Below, one piece after another: positions 23,496 to 32,620 of a DNA stretch of 64,000 nt; position 1 is the first letter of the stretch, and every line of letters starts with the position of its first letter. Source of the DNA: Kineosporia babensis (GTDB lineage Bacteria; Actinomycetota; Actinomycetes; Actinomycetales; Kineosporiaceae). Made by a program: the position numbers and the translations under genes. The stretch covers positions 62,001-126,000 of the forward strand of contig NZ_JAJOMB010000013.1 in assembly GCF_021129305.1 (NCBI RefSeq), in the 5' to 3' direction. The notes beneath the pieces are model-generated. The model had not been told where the DNA came from, did no database searches, and was given only the letters and a program-made list of their open reading frames with translations.

Positions 23496-26400
23496 GTGCA
23501 CCTGAAGACCCTGACCCTGCGCGGGTTCAAGTCGTTCGCCTCCGCCACCACGCTGCGCCTGGAGCCGGGGATCACCTGTGTGGTCGGCCCCAACGGCTCG
23601 GGCAAGTCGAACGTGGTGGACGCGCTGAGCTGGGTGATGGGCGAGCAGGGGGCCAAGAGCCTGCGTGGCGGCAAGATGGAGGACGTCATCTTCGCCGGCA
23701 CCTCCGGGCGGCCCCCGCTGGGCCGCGCCGAGGTCGCGCTGACCATCGACAACACCGACGGTGCGCTGCCGATCGACTACACCGAGGTGACGATCTCGCG
23801 GACGATGTTCCGCTCCGGCGGCAGCGAGTACGCGATCAACGGCTCCCCGTGCCGGCTGCTGGACATCCAGGAACTGCTCTCTGACTCCGGCATCGGCCGT
23901 GAGATGCACGTGATCGTCGGCCAGGGCCAGCTCGATGCGGTGCTCCAGGCCACCCCCGAGGAACGGCGCTCGTTCATCGAAGAGGCCGCGGGGGTGCTCA
24001 AGCACCGCAAGCGCAAAGAGAAGGCGATCCGCAAGCTCGACGCGATGCAGGGCAACCTGACCCGGCTGGCCGACCTGACCACCGAGATCCGGCGCCAGCT
24101 GAAACCGCTGGGCCGACAGGCCGAGGTGGCCCGCAAGGCCCAGGTGGTCCAGGCCGACCTGCGCGACTCCCGGGCCCGGCTGCTGGCCGACGACCTGGTC
24201 ACGCTGACCGAGAAGATCGCCGAGGAACTGGCCGACGAGGCCGCGGTGCAGGAGCGCAAGGCCGCGGTGGAGACCGAGCTGGGCTCCACCCGGGCCCGGC
24301 TGTCGGCGCTCGAGCTGGCCACCAGCGCGGCCGCGCCCCAGCTGTCCAAGGCCCAGAACACCTGGTACCAGCTGTCCTCGCTGCGGGAACGCACCCGGGG
24401 TACCAACAGCCTGGCCGCCGACCGGTTGCGGTTGCTGTCCGAGGCCGAGCCCGACGCGCAGCAGACCGGGCGCGATCCGGAGGACCTCGAGGCCCAGGCC
24501 GAGCTGGTGCGTGAGCAGGAGGAACAGCTCCAGGCCGAGGTCGAGGGCGCGAACGAGCTGATGCTGATCGCCGAGGACCGGCGACGCGAGGCCGAGCAGG
24601 CGGCCCGGGCCGAGGACCAGCGCTTGGTCGAGCTCGCCCGGCGGGCCGCGGACCGGCGCGAACAGCTGGCCCGGCTGGCCGGCCGGGTGGCCGCGCAGCG
24701 CAGCACGGTGGACGCCTCGGTGGACGCGGTGGAACGGCTCTCCGGCACGATCGCGGACGCTCAGCAGCGCTCGGCCGAGGCTGCTCAAGCGCTGGATTCG
24801 GTGCCGGTTTCCGCCGAGGGTGACGCTTCGGAGGACGAGGTTGTCGCCGAGGCGCTGGCGGTCGAGGCCGAGCAGGTTTCCGCGCGGATCGCGGCGGACG
24901 AGAGCCGGCTGGAAGAGGCCCAGGCTTCGCTGACCGCGCTGAACCGCGAGCTGGAGGCGCTGCGGCACACCGAGCGCGAGGCGCATGGTGAACGTAAGGA
25001 GTGGGCGGCCCGGCGGGACACCCTGGCGCTGGGGCTACGGCGTAAGGACGGTGCCGGTGCAGTTCTCGCGGCCGGGGTGCCGGGTCTGATCGGCTCGCTT
25101 GCTGCGGTGCTGGCGGTAGAACCCGGATTTGAGACGTCCGTGGCCGCGGCCCTGGGGCCGGCGGCGGAAGCGGTTGCGGTCGGGGATCTGGGCGGCGCCC
25201 TGGCCGCGCTGCGACTTCTGGCGGCGGAGGACGGCGGGCAGGCAGTGCTGGTGCCCGCCTCCGGCGGGGCCGGGCTGGTGGACGCCGATCCTTCCGGTTG
25301 GCCGGTGCTGCCCGCCGGTGGACGCTGGGTGCGCTCGCTGGTGCGGGAGCCTTCTAGCCTGACCGCGGCGATCGACCGGCTGCTGTACAAGGTCGCGGTC
25401 GTGCCCGACCTCGACTCGGCGGCCGAGGTGGTGCGGTTGTGGCCGGACGTCACGGTGGTCACCACCTCCGGCGAGCTGGTCTCGGCGGCGCTGGTACGCG
25501 GCGGCTCGGCCTCTGCCCCCTCCCAGATCGAGACCCAGGCCGCCGTCGAGCAGGCCGAGGAGCACGTGGCCGCGGCGGCCGAGAAGGCGGAGACGGCCGG
25601 CGCCGCACTGGCCGAGGCCGGGGACCGGCAGACCTCGGTGCAGCAGCAGGTACGTGATCTGCAGAGCGCGGTGAAGCAGGCCCAGGGCGATCTGCGCCGG
25701 GTCGAGAGCCGGATCGGTGAGCTGGAGAACCGCCGGGCCAAGGCCGCGGCCAAGCTGGCCGCCGAGCGGGGCAGCCTGGCCGCTACCGCCCGGGCGGCCG
25801 AGGCCGAGGTCGAGCGGCTGATCGCGCAGCGTGAGCGCGCGGTGCAGGCGTCGGAGTCCGCCCGGGAGGCTCTGTTCGAGCTCGAGGCCCAGCTGGAGGC
25901 CGCTTCGGAGGCTTCCGAGGAGGCCGAGGAAGAGCCGGACACCTCCGAACGTGATCGGCTGAACGATGCCACGGCCCGCGCCCGGGGCGCCGAGACCGAT
26001 GCCCGGCTGGCGCTGCGTACCGCGGAGGAACGCGCCCGGGCCGTGGCCGGCCGGGCTGACCAGCTGATTCGGCAGGCGGCCGAGGAGCGCGAGGCCCGGG
26101 CCCGGGCGGTGGCCCGGCAGGAGCGGCGCCGGCGGCAGATGCAGATCGCCCGGGCGGTGCTGGCCGGTGGTGAGTACATGCTCGTGCTGCTGGAGAAGTC
26201 GCTGGCCACCGCCGAGCAGGTGCGGCTGCAGCTGGAGGCCGAGCGGGACGCCCGTAACACCGAGTTGCAGGCGGTGCGTGAGGCCGAGCAGCGGCTGGCG
26301 GCGGAGCAGGCCCGGCTGATCGACTCGGCCCACCGCGACGAGGTGGTGCGGACCGAGCAGCGGCTGCGGATCGACGGCCTGCGCCAGCGCAGCGTGGACG

Positions 26401-27347
26401 AGCTGGGGATGGACCCGGACGTGCTGATCGACGAGTACGGCCCGCACCAGCTGGTGCCGCCCAGCCCGCCGGCCCCGGGCGATCCGGAGCCCGAGACCCC
26501 GCCCGAGCCCACCCCGTTCCACCGGGCCACCCAGGAGAAGCGGCTGCGCAAGGCCGAGCGGGCGCTGAACCTGCTGGGCACGGTCAACCCGCTGGCCCTG
26601 GAGGAGTTCGCGGCGCTGGAGGAACGGCACACCTTCCTGAACAAGCAGCTCGACGACCTCAAGGTCTCCCGTCGTGACCTGTTGCAGATCATCGAGGACG
26701 TGGACCGGCGGGTGGAGGAGGTCTTCACCGAGGCCTTCAACGACACCGCGCGCGAGTTCGTCGGGGTGTTCGGCCGGCTGTTCCCCGGGGGTGAGGGCAA
26801 GCTGATCCTCACCGACCCCTCGAACATGCTGACCACCGGCCTGGACGTGGAGGCCCGCCCGCCGGGCAAGAAGGTCAAGCGCCTGTCGCTGCTGTCCGGC
26901 GGTGAGCGCTCACTCACCGCGGTCGCCCTGCTGGTCTCGATCTTCAAGGCCCGGCCCAGCCCGTTCTACGTGATGGACGAGGTCGAGGCGGCGCTGGACG
27001 ACACCAACCTGGGCCGGCTGATCGGGATCTTCGAGGAACTGCGGGAGTCGTCCCAGCTGATCGTGATCACGCACCAGAAGCGCACCATGGAGGTGGCGGA
27101 TGCGCTGTACGGCGTGACGATGCGTGGTGACGGGGTGACCACGGTGATCAGTCAGCGGCTGGCCGACGAGGACTCCTCCGACGGGCGGGCGCGACGGGAG
27201 AAGCCGGCTGCTGCACCGGAGGCCGGCGGTGATGCTGTGCAGCCGGATGCTGACGCAGAGGTTGATGCTTCGGCGCATCGGGTGATCGATCTCGATGCGG
27301 CGGCCCGGAATTCGGCCGAAGACGCCGGGCCGGACCCGATCGGATAA
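23496..27347 (+). CDS. smc: Chromosome segregation protein SMC
   Basis: 1283 residues. ATPase head halves lie at the two ends: Walker A GPNGSGKSN at 31-39, then a signature LLSGGERSLTAVALL and Walker B FYVMDEVEAALDD near 1130-1170. Two long coiled coils rich in Ala/Glu/Arg surround a hinge at about 520-680. It organises and condenses the nucleoid with ScpA/ScpB, which are not in this window. The GTG at 23496 starts the conserved HLKTLTLRGFKSFA; longer in-frame reading is not SMC-like. An acidic, Ala-rich C-terminal tail of about 80 residues follows the head. The smc-ftsY neighbourhood is usual. Confidence 0.96.
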   Translation: MHLKTLTLRGFKSFASATTLRLEPGITCVVGPNGSGKSNVVDALSWVMGEQGAKSLRGGKMEDVIFAGTSGRPPLGRAEVALTIDNTDGALPIDYTEVTISRTMFRSGGSEYAINGSPCRLLDIQELLSDSGIGREMHVIVGQGQLDAVLQATPEERRSFIEEAAGVLKHRKRKEKAIRKLDAMQGNLTRLADLTTEIRRQLKPLGRQAEVARKAQVVQADLRDSRARLLADDLVTLTEKIAEELADEAAVQERKAAVETELGSTRARLSALELATSAAAPQLSKAQNTWYQLSSLRERTRGTNSLAADRLRLLSEAEPDAQQTGRDPEDLEAQAELVREQEEQLQAEVEGANELMLIAEDRRREAEQAARAEDQRLVELARRAADRREQLARLAGRVAAQRSTVDASVDAVERLSGTIADAQQRSAEAAQALDSVPVSAEGDASEDEVVAEALAVEAEQVSARIAADESRLEEAQASLTALNRELEALRHTEREAHGERKEWAARRDTLALGLRRKDGAGAVLAAGVPGLIGSLAAVLAVEPGFETSVAAALGPAAEAVAVGDLGGALAALRLLAAEDGGQAVLVPASGGAGLVDADPSGWPVLPAGGRWVRSLVREPSSLTAAIDRLLYKVAVVPDLDSAAEVVRLWPDVTVVTTSGELVSAALVRGGSASAPSQIETQAAVEQAEEHVAAAAEKAETAGAALAEAGDRQTSVQQQVRDLQSAVKQAQGDLRRVESRIGELENRRAKAAAKLAAERGSLAATARAAEAEVERLIAQRERAVQASESAREALFELEAQLEAASEASEEAEEEPDTSERDRLNDATARARGAETDARLALRTAEERARAVAGRADQLIRQAAEEREARARAVARQERRRRQMQIARAVLAGGEYMLVLLEKSLATAEQVRLQLEAERDARNTELQAVREAEQRLAAEQARLIDSAHRDEVVRTEQRLRIDGLRQRSVDELGMDPDVLIDEYGPHQLVPPSPPAPGDPEPETPPEPTPFHRATQEKRLRKAERALNLLGTVNPLALEEFAALEERHTFLNKQLDDLKVSRRDLLQIIEDVDRRVEEVFTEAFNDTAREFVGVFGRLFPGGEGKLILTDPSNMLTTGLDVEARPPGKKVKRLSLLSGGERSLTAVALLVSIFKARPSPFYVMDEVEAALDDTNLGRLIGIFEELRESSQLIVITHQKRTMEVADALYGVTMRGDGVTTVISQRLADEDSSDGRARREKPAAAPEAGGDAVQPDADAEVDASAHRVIDLDAAARNSAEDAGPDPIG

Positions 27348-27750
27348 AGCGTTCATGATGCGGGCCTGAGGTGCGCATGACATCGTAAGGGCCTTCGGGT
27401 GCATCCCGGGGGCCTTTTCGATTGCCCTGCCGATGGCCTGTTTTCGCTCCGGATGCCCAACGACTGGGCGCCGGTGGCAGTTCCCCTTGCGCGCTGGGAC
27501 TTTTCCGGTAGTTACCGGTGTCGTTCCTGTGACTGCTCCACTCGGGGGAAGCATGATCGGTCTCACTTCGGGCATCACCGTGACCAGCGGGCCCTTGGGA
27601 AAGACGCTGCGCGGGAACAGGTTTTGATGCGCGTTGCGCGGCACGGATTCGGTCAGGTGTCCAGGCCTGGCGGGTCGAAGTGACGCGATCGCAACAATTG
27701 ACAGGCCCGTTCCCATTGGGTCGAGGCGAAATACCTCGTAACGTAGACAT
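27348..27750. other. Intergenic region smc to the low-complexity membrane protein gene
   Basis: 403 bp. It contains the smc terminator and then about 280 bp with no supported gene. Short open frames here have no ribosome binding site and no recognisable sequence. TTGACA at 27698-27703 has no good -10 partner. TTGGGT (27716-27721) and TAACGT (27739-27744), 17 bp apart, place transcription start close to the GTG at 27751. Confidence 0.5.
27387..27418 (+). terminator. Rho-independent terminator after smc
   Basis: AAGG-G-CCTTCGGG pairs with CCCGGGGGCCTT with one bulged G and two G-U pairs. TTTT overlaps and follows the right arm. Confidence 0.75.
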
Positions 27751-30700
27751 GTGCTTGCCGCGATCGTGGGACTGTTGCTCATCCTGACCATTGCGATCGG
27801 ATTTCTGTACCTGATCGCCGCGCCTCAATTACGCTCGGGCTCAAGGATTCTCACGCCCGAGGGAGAAAAGGCGGTGATGACGGCGGCGCACGCCCCGGCG
27901 GCCGCCGGGCGGGGCACGGTCCGCGGCGTCATCGCCTCGTGGCGCGCATCGATCGCCACGGCCCATTGGTTCCAGCGGATCTGGCACCCGGTGAGCGAGG
28001 CCATCCACGGTGCGCTCGACCGCCTGGAGGATCGCGAGGCCTCCGGTTCCCGGGCGCAGCAGCCGGGCCGTTCGGCCAACAGCGTCGGTGCGGCCGACCT
28101 CACCGCGCGCATGGGCCGCTCGCAGCCCCGCGGTCACACCCGCTCCGCTGCTGCCCCCGGTGGTCGTACGCATCCAGCTTCGGCGTGGCTGGGCAACACC
28201 GGCGAGATCCCGATGCGGGACATCGCGGTGCCGTCCGACCCGGAGATGGTTGACGATGGTGACCGCCCGCTGGCCGATGCCGAGATCACCCGCCCGATGG
28301 CCCCGGTTCCCGGTGCAGTACCGGCCTCCGCCGGTGCCCGCGCCAACACTCGTACGCCGCTCAGCAACGCCCACGGTGCCACCCCGGGCGTTGCCGCGGT
28401 GGCTGCCTCACCGACGAACGCTGCTCCTGCCGCCGCTGCCAAGCAGAGCGTGAGCCCGTCCGACGACACGATCGTGGCTCCGGCGGTGCGGGTCGGCCGT
28501 ACCCCCGGCGCCCAGGCTCCCGCCGCCCGCGGCACCACCCCTGGTTCCGCGGCCGCCGCTGCCCCCGCCGCCGCCAAGGCTGCCACCCGTGGCGGCTCTG
28601 ACTCGGATGCCGCCTCCGGCGCTGTTCAGAGCGGCGTGCGTCACGCCAGCACCCCTGCTCGCCCCACTTCCAAGCCCAAGGGCCCCCGGCGCGACAAGTT
28701 CGACGTCGCGGCCATCATCGGCAACCGCGGCCGGTCCAAGGACAACGCCGCCAAGGAAGCCGCCGCCAAGGAGGCTGCTGCCAAGGCCGACCAGCAGGCG
28801 GCGGCCGAAGCCAGCACCAAGCCCTCCCAGGCTCCGGTCGCTCCCGGCGACGAAACCGTGATCATGCCCCCGGTCCGCGCCGTCGACCCCGCCGACGAGA
28901 CCGTCGTCATGCCCCCGGTCAAGGCCCCCGTCGCTGCCGCGGTCAGCACCTCGGCCGCCCCCCGGGTCTCCGCCTCGGTCAAGGAGCCCACCCCGGCCAA
29001 GGCCCCCAAGCCCCAGGCCTGGCCCTCCGCCCCCACGAACACCACCGCCAAGAGCAGCACCGCCAAGCCCCAGCCCAGCACATCCGACGACACCGTGGTC
29101 AGCACCCCCGTCCCGGCGCCCGTGTCTGCCGCCGACGAGACCGTGATGATCGCCCCCGTCAAGGAACCGGTAGCCCGCTCCACCCCCGAACCCGCCGCCG
29201 AGAAGGCCGCGGCGGAGAAGGCGGCTGCGGAGAAGAAGGCTGCCGAGGAGGCCGCGGCGGAGAAGGTGGCTGCGGAGAAGAAGGCTGCCGAGGAGGCCGC
29301 CGCCGAGAAGTCGGCGGCAGAGAAGGCGGCGGCAGAGAAGAAGGCTGCGGACAAGGCAGCGTCGGAGAAGACTGCGGAGCGGGCCACCGCCGAGAAGGTG
29401 GCCACGGAGAAGGCGGCCGCGGACAAGGTTGCGGCGGATCAGGCTGCTGCTGAGCAGGAGGCTGCTGAGCGAGCCGTAGCCGAGAGGGTAGCTGCGGAGA
29501 AGGCGGCTGCGGACAAGGTTGCGGCGGATCAGGCTGCTGCTGAGCAGGAGGCTGCTGAGCGAGCCGCAGCGGAGAAGGTGGCTGCGGATAAGGCGGCCGC
29601 TGACAAGAAGGCTGCCGAGCAGGCTGCGGCTGAGAGGGCCGCGGCGGACGCAGTTGCTGCTGAGGAGAAGGCTGCCGAGCGGGCTGCTGTCGAGAAGGCT
29701 GCTGCTCAGAAGCAGGCTGCGGTGGACGAGGCGGCCGCAGCGAAGGTGGTTGCTGACAAGGCTGCGGCGGAGAGAGCGGCTGCCGACAAGGTTGCCGCTG
29801 ACCTGACTGGGGCGGAGAAGGAAGCCGCTGAGAAGGCTGCCGAGGAAAACGCCGCAGCTCGGGAAGCCGCCGCACCCAAGAAGGCAGACGAACAGAAGGC
29901 AGCAGCCGCACAGACTGCAGCGGCCACCGACCAGGCCACCGAGGGCGAGTCGGCGCAGAACGTGACGCTGTCCGACGAGACGGTGATGATCGCGCCGGTC
30001 GTCGCGGAGGCTGAGGCGCCGCAGCGGAACGCGGACGACGTCATGATCATGGCCGCCATCCGCGAGCCCATCGCACTCGCCGGGCAGGCATCGGGAGCAG
30101 ACAAGAGTGCTTCCGCCGCCAAGAACAGCTCGGCCGGCGAAAGCACCGACCAGCGTGTCGCTGGAGCCGAGACTGAGGCGAAGACCGGGACTGAGACCAA
30201 GACGGCGCCTGCCGAAGCCAAACCGGTGCCGCAACCGGTCAACGCAGGCGAGACCGAGGTCGTGGCGCCGATGCGGAACTCTGCCGAAGCCGAAGCCGAA
30301 GCGAAGCCGCAGACGGAACGAGCCAACGCAGACGAGGACGCGGCGAAGCCGGTGCAGCAAGGGCTGGCCAACGCCGCCGAGACCGAAGTGATGGCGCCGG
30401 CGCGGGACTCCGCCGAAGCCCAGGCTGAAGCGAAGCCGCAGACGGATCGGACCGGCAAGGACGAACCCGCGGCGACAGGATCGGCGAGCACGGACGAGAC
30501 GGTGGTGATGGCTCCGGTCTCTGAGCTGGCGAGCACGGACGAGACGGTCGTGATGGCTCCGGCCGCGGAGCCGGTGAGCACGGACGAGACGGTTGTGATG
30601 ACGCCGGTGGCAGAAGCCGGTAGCACCGACGCGACGGCGCTGATGGATCCGGTTCAGGACCCGGACGAGACCGCGGTGATGGACCCCGTCGACGAGCAGG

Positions 30701-30792
30701 TGGACTCCGACGGGCGGCCGAACAAGTCGCACAACAAGAACCGGTCGCGGGGCAAGAAGGCTCGCGGTGGCCGGGTGCGGCACAGCCGCTAG
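27751..30792 (+). CDS. Membrane-anchored, Ala/Lys/Glu-rich low-complexity protein with repeated DETVVMxPV motifs
   Basis: 1013 residues, function unknown. One N-terminal membrane span (about 2-24) is followed by a basic/hydrophobic region to about 110, so the bulk is probably cytoplasmic. About 14 copies of a motif close to D-E-T-V-V-M-x-P-V occur near residues 236, 366, 380, 445, 460, 740, 760, 832, 875, 913, 928, 943, 958 and 970. Residues about 478-713 are helical repeats of EKAAAEK and ADKVAAD type. The C-terminus is very basic (NRSRGKKARGGRVR). No Shine-Dalgarno precedes the GTG, which may be leaderless. The smc-ftsY location is known for poorly conserved proteins. Frame and codon bias support real translation. 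Confidence 0.8.
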   Translation: MLAAIVGLLLILTIAIGFLYLIAAPQLRSGSRILTPEGEKAVMTAAHAPAAAGRGTVRGVIASWRASIATAHWFQRIWHPVSEAIHGALDRLEDREASGSRAQQPGRSANSVGAADLTARMGRSQPRGHTRSAAAPGGRTHPASAWLGNTGEIPMRDIAVPSDPEMVDDGDRPLADAEITRPMAPVPGAVPASAGARANTRTPLSNAHGATPGVAAVAASPTNAAPAAAAKQSVSPSDDTIVAPAVRVGRTPGAQAPAARGTTPGSAAAAAPAAAKAATRGGSDSDAASGAVQSGVRHASTPARPTSKPKGPRRDKFDVAAIIGNRGRSKDNAAKEAAAKEAAAKADQQAAAEASTKPSQAPVAPGDETVIMPPVRAVDPADETVVMPPVKAPVAAAVSTSAAPRVSASVKEPTPAKAPKPQAWPSAPTNTTAKSSTAKPQPSTSDDTVVSTPVPAPVSAADETVMIAPVKEPVARSTPEPAAEKAAAEKAAAEKKAAEEAAAEKVAAEKKAAEEAAAEKSAAEKAAAEKKAADKAASEKTAERATAEKVATEKAAADKVAADQAAAEQEAAERAVAERVAAEKAAADKVAADQAAAEQEAAERAAAEKVAADKAAADKKAAEQAAAERAAADAVAAEEKAAERAAVEKAAAQKQAAVDEAAAAKVVADKAAAERAAADKVAADLTGAEKEAAEKAAEENAAAREAAAPKKADEQKAAAAQTAAATDQATEGESAQNVTLSDETVMIAPVVAEAEAPQRNADDVMIMAAIREPIALAGQASGADKSASAAKNSSAGESTDQRVAGAETEAKTGTETKTAPAEAKPVPQPVNAGETEVVAPMRNSAEAEAEAKPQTERANADEDAAKPVQQGLANAAETEVMAPARDSAEAQAEAKPQTDRTGKDEPAATGSASTDETVVMAPVSELASTDETVVMAPAAEPVSTDETVVMTPVAEAGSTDATALMDPVQDPDETAVMDPVDEQVDSDGRPNKSHNKNRSRGKKARGGRVRHSR

Positions 30793-30969
30793 CTACCCGC
30801 ACCGCGGTCGGTAGCCGCGCGCGACGCGGTTGGAAGCACGGCGCCGGAGGATCCGGTCGGCGGTCCGAGGCGGCTACGAGCAGACGTAGGGCTCGGTTCT
30901 CTCCAGTAGGGGAGGCCGGGCCCGCGCTGTTTTCCCCACCCTGCTGTTGCCCGGCGAGATCACGACAAC

Positions 30970-31007
30970 GCGTAAACAAAGTGTCTCTGGCGGCACTTTG
31001 TTTACGC
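30970..31007. repeat. Perfect inverted repeat GCGTAAACAAAGTG / CACTTTGTTTACGC
   Basis: Two 14-bp arms (30970-30983 and 30994-31007) with a 10-nt GC-rich loop. The arms are AT-rich in a GC-rich context. No T-run follows on either strand, so it is not an ordinary terminator; an operator or recombination-type site is possible. Confidence 0.7.
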
Positions 31008-31057
31008 ACTCCCTTGAATCGCCCGTACCAGCGGGAGGGAAGCTGCCTGCAGATTTC

Positions 31058-31092
31058 GTGTACACATGGTCCCGGGCGTACTCGATGTACAC
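31058..31092 (+). repeat. 35-nt GTGTAC-ended dispersed repeat, copy B
   Basis: Starts GTGTACACATGGTCCCGG and ends GTACTCGATGTACAC, so the ends GTGTAC and GTACAC pair perfectly. It is the closest relative of copy A in the rsmD-coaD spacer. It lies about 220 bp upstream of ftsY. Confidence 0.7.
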
Positions 31093-31311
31093 GATCAGCA
31101 AACCTCTCGCCGGGCCGCCCGGCCGGTCAGCGCACCACCCGCAGGAGCAGCGGCCAGGTCTCGACTGGATGACGCGCCGCGCTGGAGAGACACCCGGCGC
31201 GGGCGTCCTGGCGGTGGGGCTGGCATGCTCAGGTACGCCGACACGTCATCTTTATCTTTCTTCGGCGTCGGGGGTCCGGCGCCGGCCTGTGCCTGAGGAG
31301 GCTCGCCCGGA

Positions 31312-32538
31312 GTGGACACCGTCCAGTGGATCATTCTCATCGCGATCGTCGCGCTGGCGGCGCTCGGCGGTACCGTCGGTCTGCTCGCGGGGCGCGGGCG
31401 TCGGCAGCCGCCGCTACCCCCGGAAAACACCGAAAGCGGCGGAAGCACCGCAACCCTTGAGCGGCGTCCCCCGAGCACTACCGAAGACGAGGTAGACCGC
31501 TCAGGCGGGGTAGACGTCCTCGAGCCGTCGGCGCCGACCGTCGAGCCGGAGGCCGAGGCCGAGCCTGAGGTCGCCGAACCGGTCATCGTCATTCCGGAGG
31601 TCGAGCGGCCAGAGGCGCCGCGCGGTCGTCTGGTCCGGCTGCGCGCCCGGCTGGCTCGCTCCAACGCGCTCGGCCGGGGACTGCTCGAGCTGCTCAGCCG
31701 GGACAAGCTCGACGCCGACACCTGGGACGAGATCGAGGAGACGCTGCTGCTGGCCGACCTCGGCGTCGATCCCACCACCGAGCTGATCGACCGGCTGCGC
31801 GAGCGCGTCTCGGTGCTCGGCGTGCGGGACACCGAGCAGGTGCGGGTGCTGCTGAAGGAAGAGCTCAAGGCGCTCGTCGACCCGGGGGAGGGGCTGGACC
31901 GCTCGCTCAACATCGAGAACGCGCCCGATCGTCCGTCGGTGGTCATGGTCGTCGGGGTGAACGGCACGGGCAAGACCACGACGGTGGGCAAACTGGCCCG
32001 GGTCCTGGTGGCCGAGGACAAGGACGTGGTGCTCGGCGCCGCCGACACCTTCCGGGCCGCCGCCGCCGATCAGCTGGCCACCTGGGGCGACAAGGTCGGC
32101 GTGCCGACCATCCGCAGCGATCGGGACGGGGCCGACCCGGCGTCGGTGGCGTTCGACGCGGTCAAGGCCGGCATCGAGACCGAGGCCGACGTGGTGCTGA
32201 TCGACACCGCGGGCCGGCTGCAGAACAAGGTCGGCCTGATGGACGAGCTGGGCAAGGTCAAGCGGGTGGTGGAGAAGCACGGCCCGGTCGACGAGGTGCT
32301 GCTGGTCCTGGACGCCACCACCGGGCAGAACGGCATGCAGCAGGCCAAGGTGTTCAGCGAGGTGGTGGCGATCACCGGGATCGTGCTGACCAAGCTGGAC
32401 GGCACGGCCAAGGGCGGCATCGTGGTCGCGGTGCAGCGCACGCTCGGGGTGCCGGTGAAGCTGATCGGCCTGGGCGAAGGCCCGGACGACCTGGCCCCGT
32501 TCGAGCCGGACGCCTTCGTGGAGGCCCTGCTCGCCTGA
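31312..32538 (+). CDS. ftsY: Signal recognition particle receptor FtsY
   Basis: 408 residues. An N-terminal membrane span (WIILIAIVALAALGGTVGLL) is followed by an acidic A-like region with several EAEAE/EVAEP stretches. The N domain starts around 105, and the G domain has GVNGTGKTTTVGKLA, the DTFRAAAADQL motif, VLIDTAGRLQNK and TKLDGTAKGG. It receives the SRP (ffh, 8 kb downstream) at the membrane. GTG start. A textbook terminator and then tandem 64-bp units follow the stop. Confidence 0.96.
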   Translation: MDTVQWIILIAIVALAALGGTVGLLAGRGRRQPPLPPENTESGGSTATLERRPPSTTEDEVDRSGGVDVLEPSAPTVEPEAEAEPEVAEPVIVIPEVERPEAPRGRLVRLRARLARSNALGRGLLELLSRDKLDADTWDEIEETLLLADLGVDPTTELIDRLRERVSVLGVRDTEQVRVLLKEELKALVDPGEGLDRSLNIENAPDRPSVVMVVGVNGTGKTTTVGKLARVLVAEDKDVVLGAADTFRAAAADQLATWGDKVGVPTIRSDRDGADPASVAFDAVKAGIETEADVVLIDTAGRLQNKVGLMDELGKVKRVVEKHGPVDEVLLVLDATTGQNGMQQAKVFSEVVAITGIVLTKLDGTAKGGIVVAVQRTLGVPVKLIGLGEGPDDLAPFEPDAFVEALLA

Positions 32539-32551
32539 GGGCCCGAGAACC

Positions 32552-32620
32552 AGAAAGCCCACCAGAGGACGACTCAGCCGGCCCCCGTGACCGGCCGCCT
32601 CGTCTACTGGTGGGCTTTCT
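32552..32620. terminator. Long terminator hairpin after ftsY
   Basis: AGAAAGCCCACCAG (32552-32565) pairs perfectly with CTGGTGGGCTTTCT (32607-32620). The 41-nt loop itself holds a smaller stem (GAGGACGA with TCGTCT-like partners, and GCCGG with CCGGC-like bases). Confidence 0.8.

Larger units (their letters stand above)
30793..31311. other. Intergenic region upstream of ftsY
   Basis: 519 bp without a supported gene. It contains a perfect 14-bp inverted repeat (30970-31007) and the 35-nt repeat copy B (31058-31092). The rest is GC-rich and shows no further structure that I can support. The promoter of ftsY is presumably within the last 150 bp. Confidence 0.5.

Noticed and set aside
24785-26947. 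A 720-codon - strand frame opposite smc.
   Set aside because: Ser/Arg/Ala-rich shadow of the smc coiled coil; no family sequence and no start context.
27399-27683. Two short overlapping + strand frames in the smc downstream spacer.
   Set aside because: No ribosome binding site, no homology by eye, and they begin inside the terminator hairpin.
28408-30783. A 791-codon - strand frame opposite the low-complexity protein gene.
   Set aside because: Made by the repetitive AAG/GCC-rich coding strand; reads as Leu/Gly/Arg/Ser repeats without any motif. The + strand has the membrane span and the repeated motif.
30970-31007. The AT-rich inverted repeat as a rho-independent terminator.
   Set aside because: No T-run on either strand, and it is about 180 bp past the preceding stop with other sequence between.
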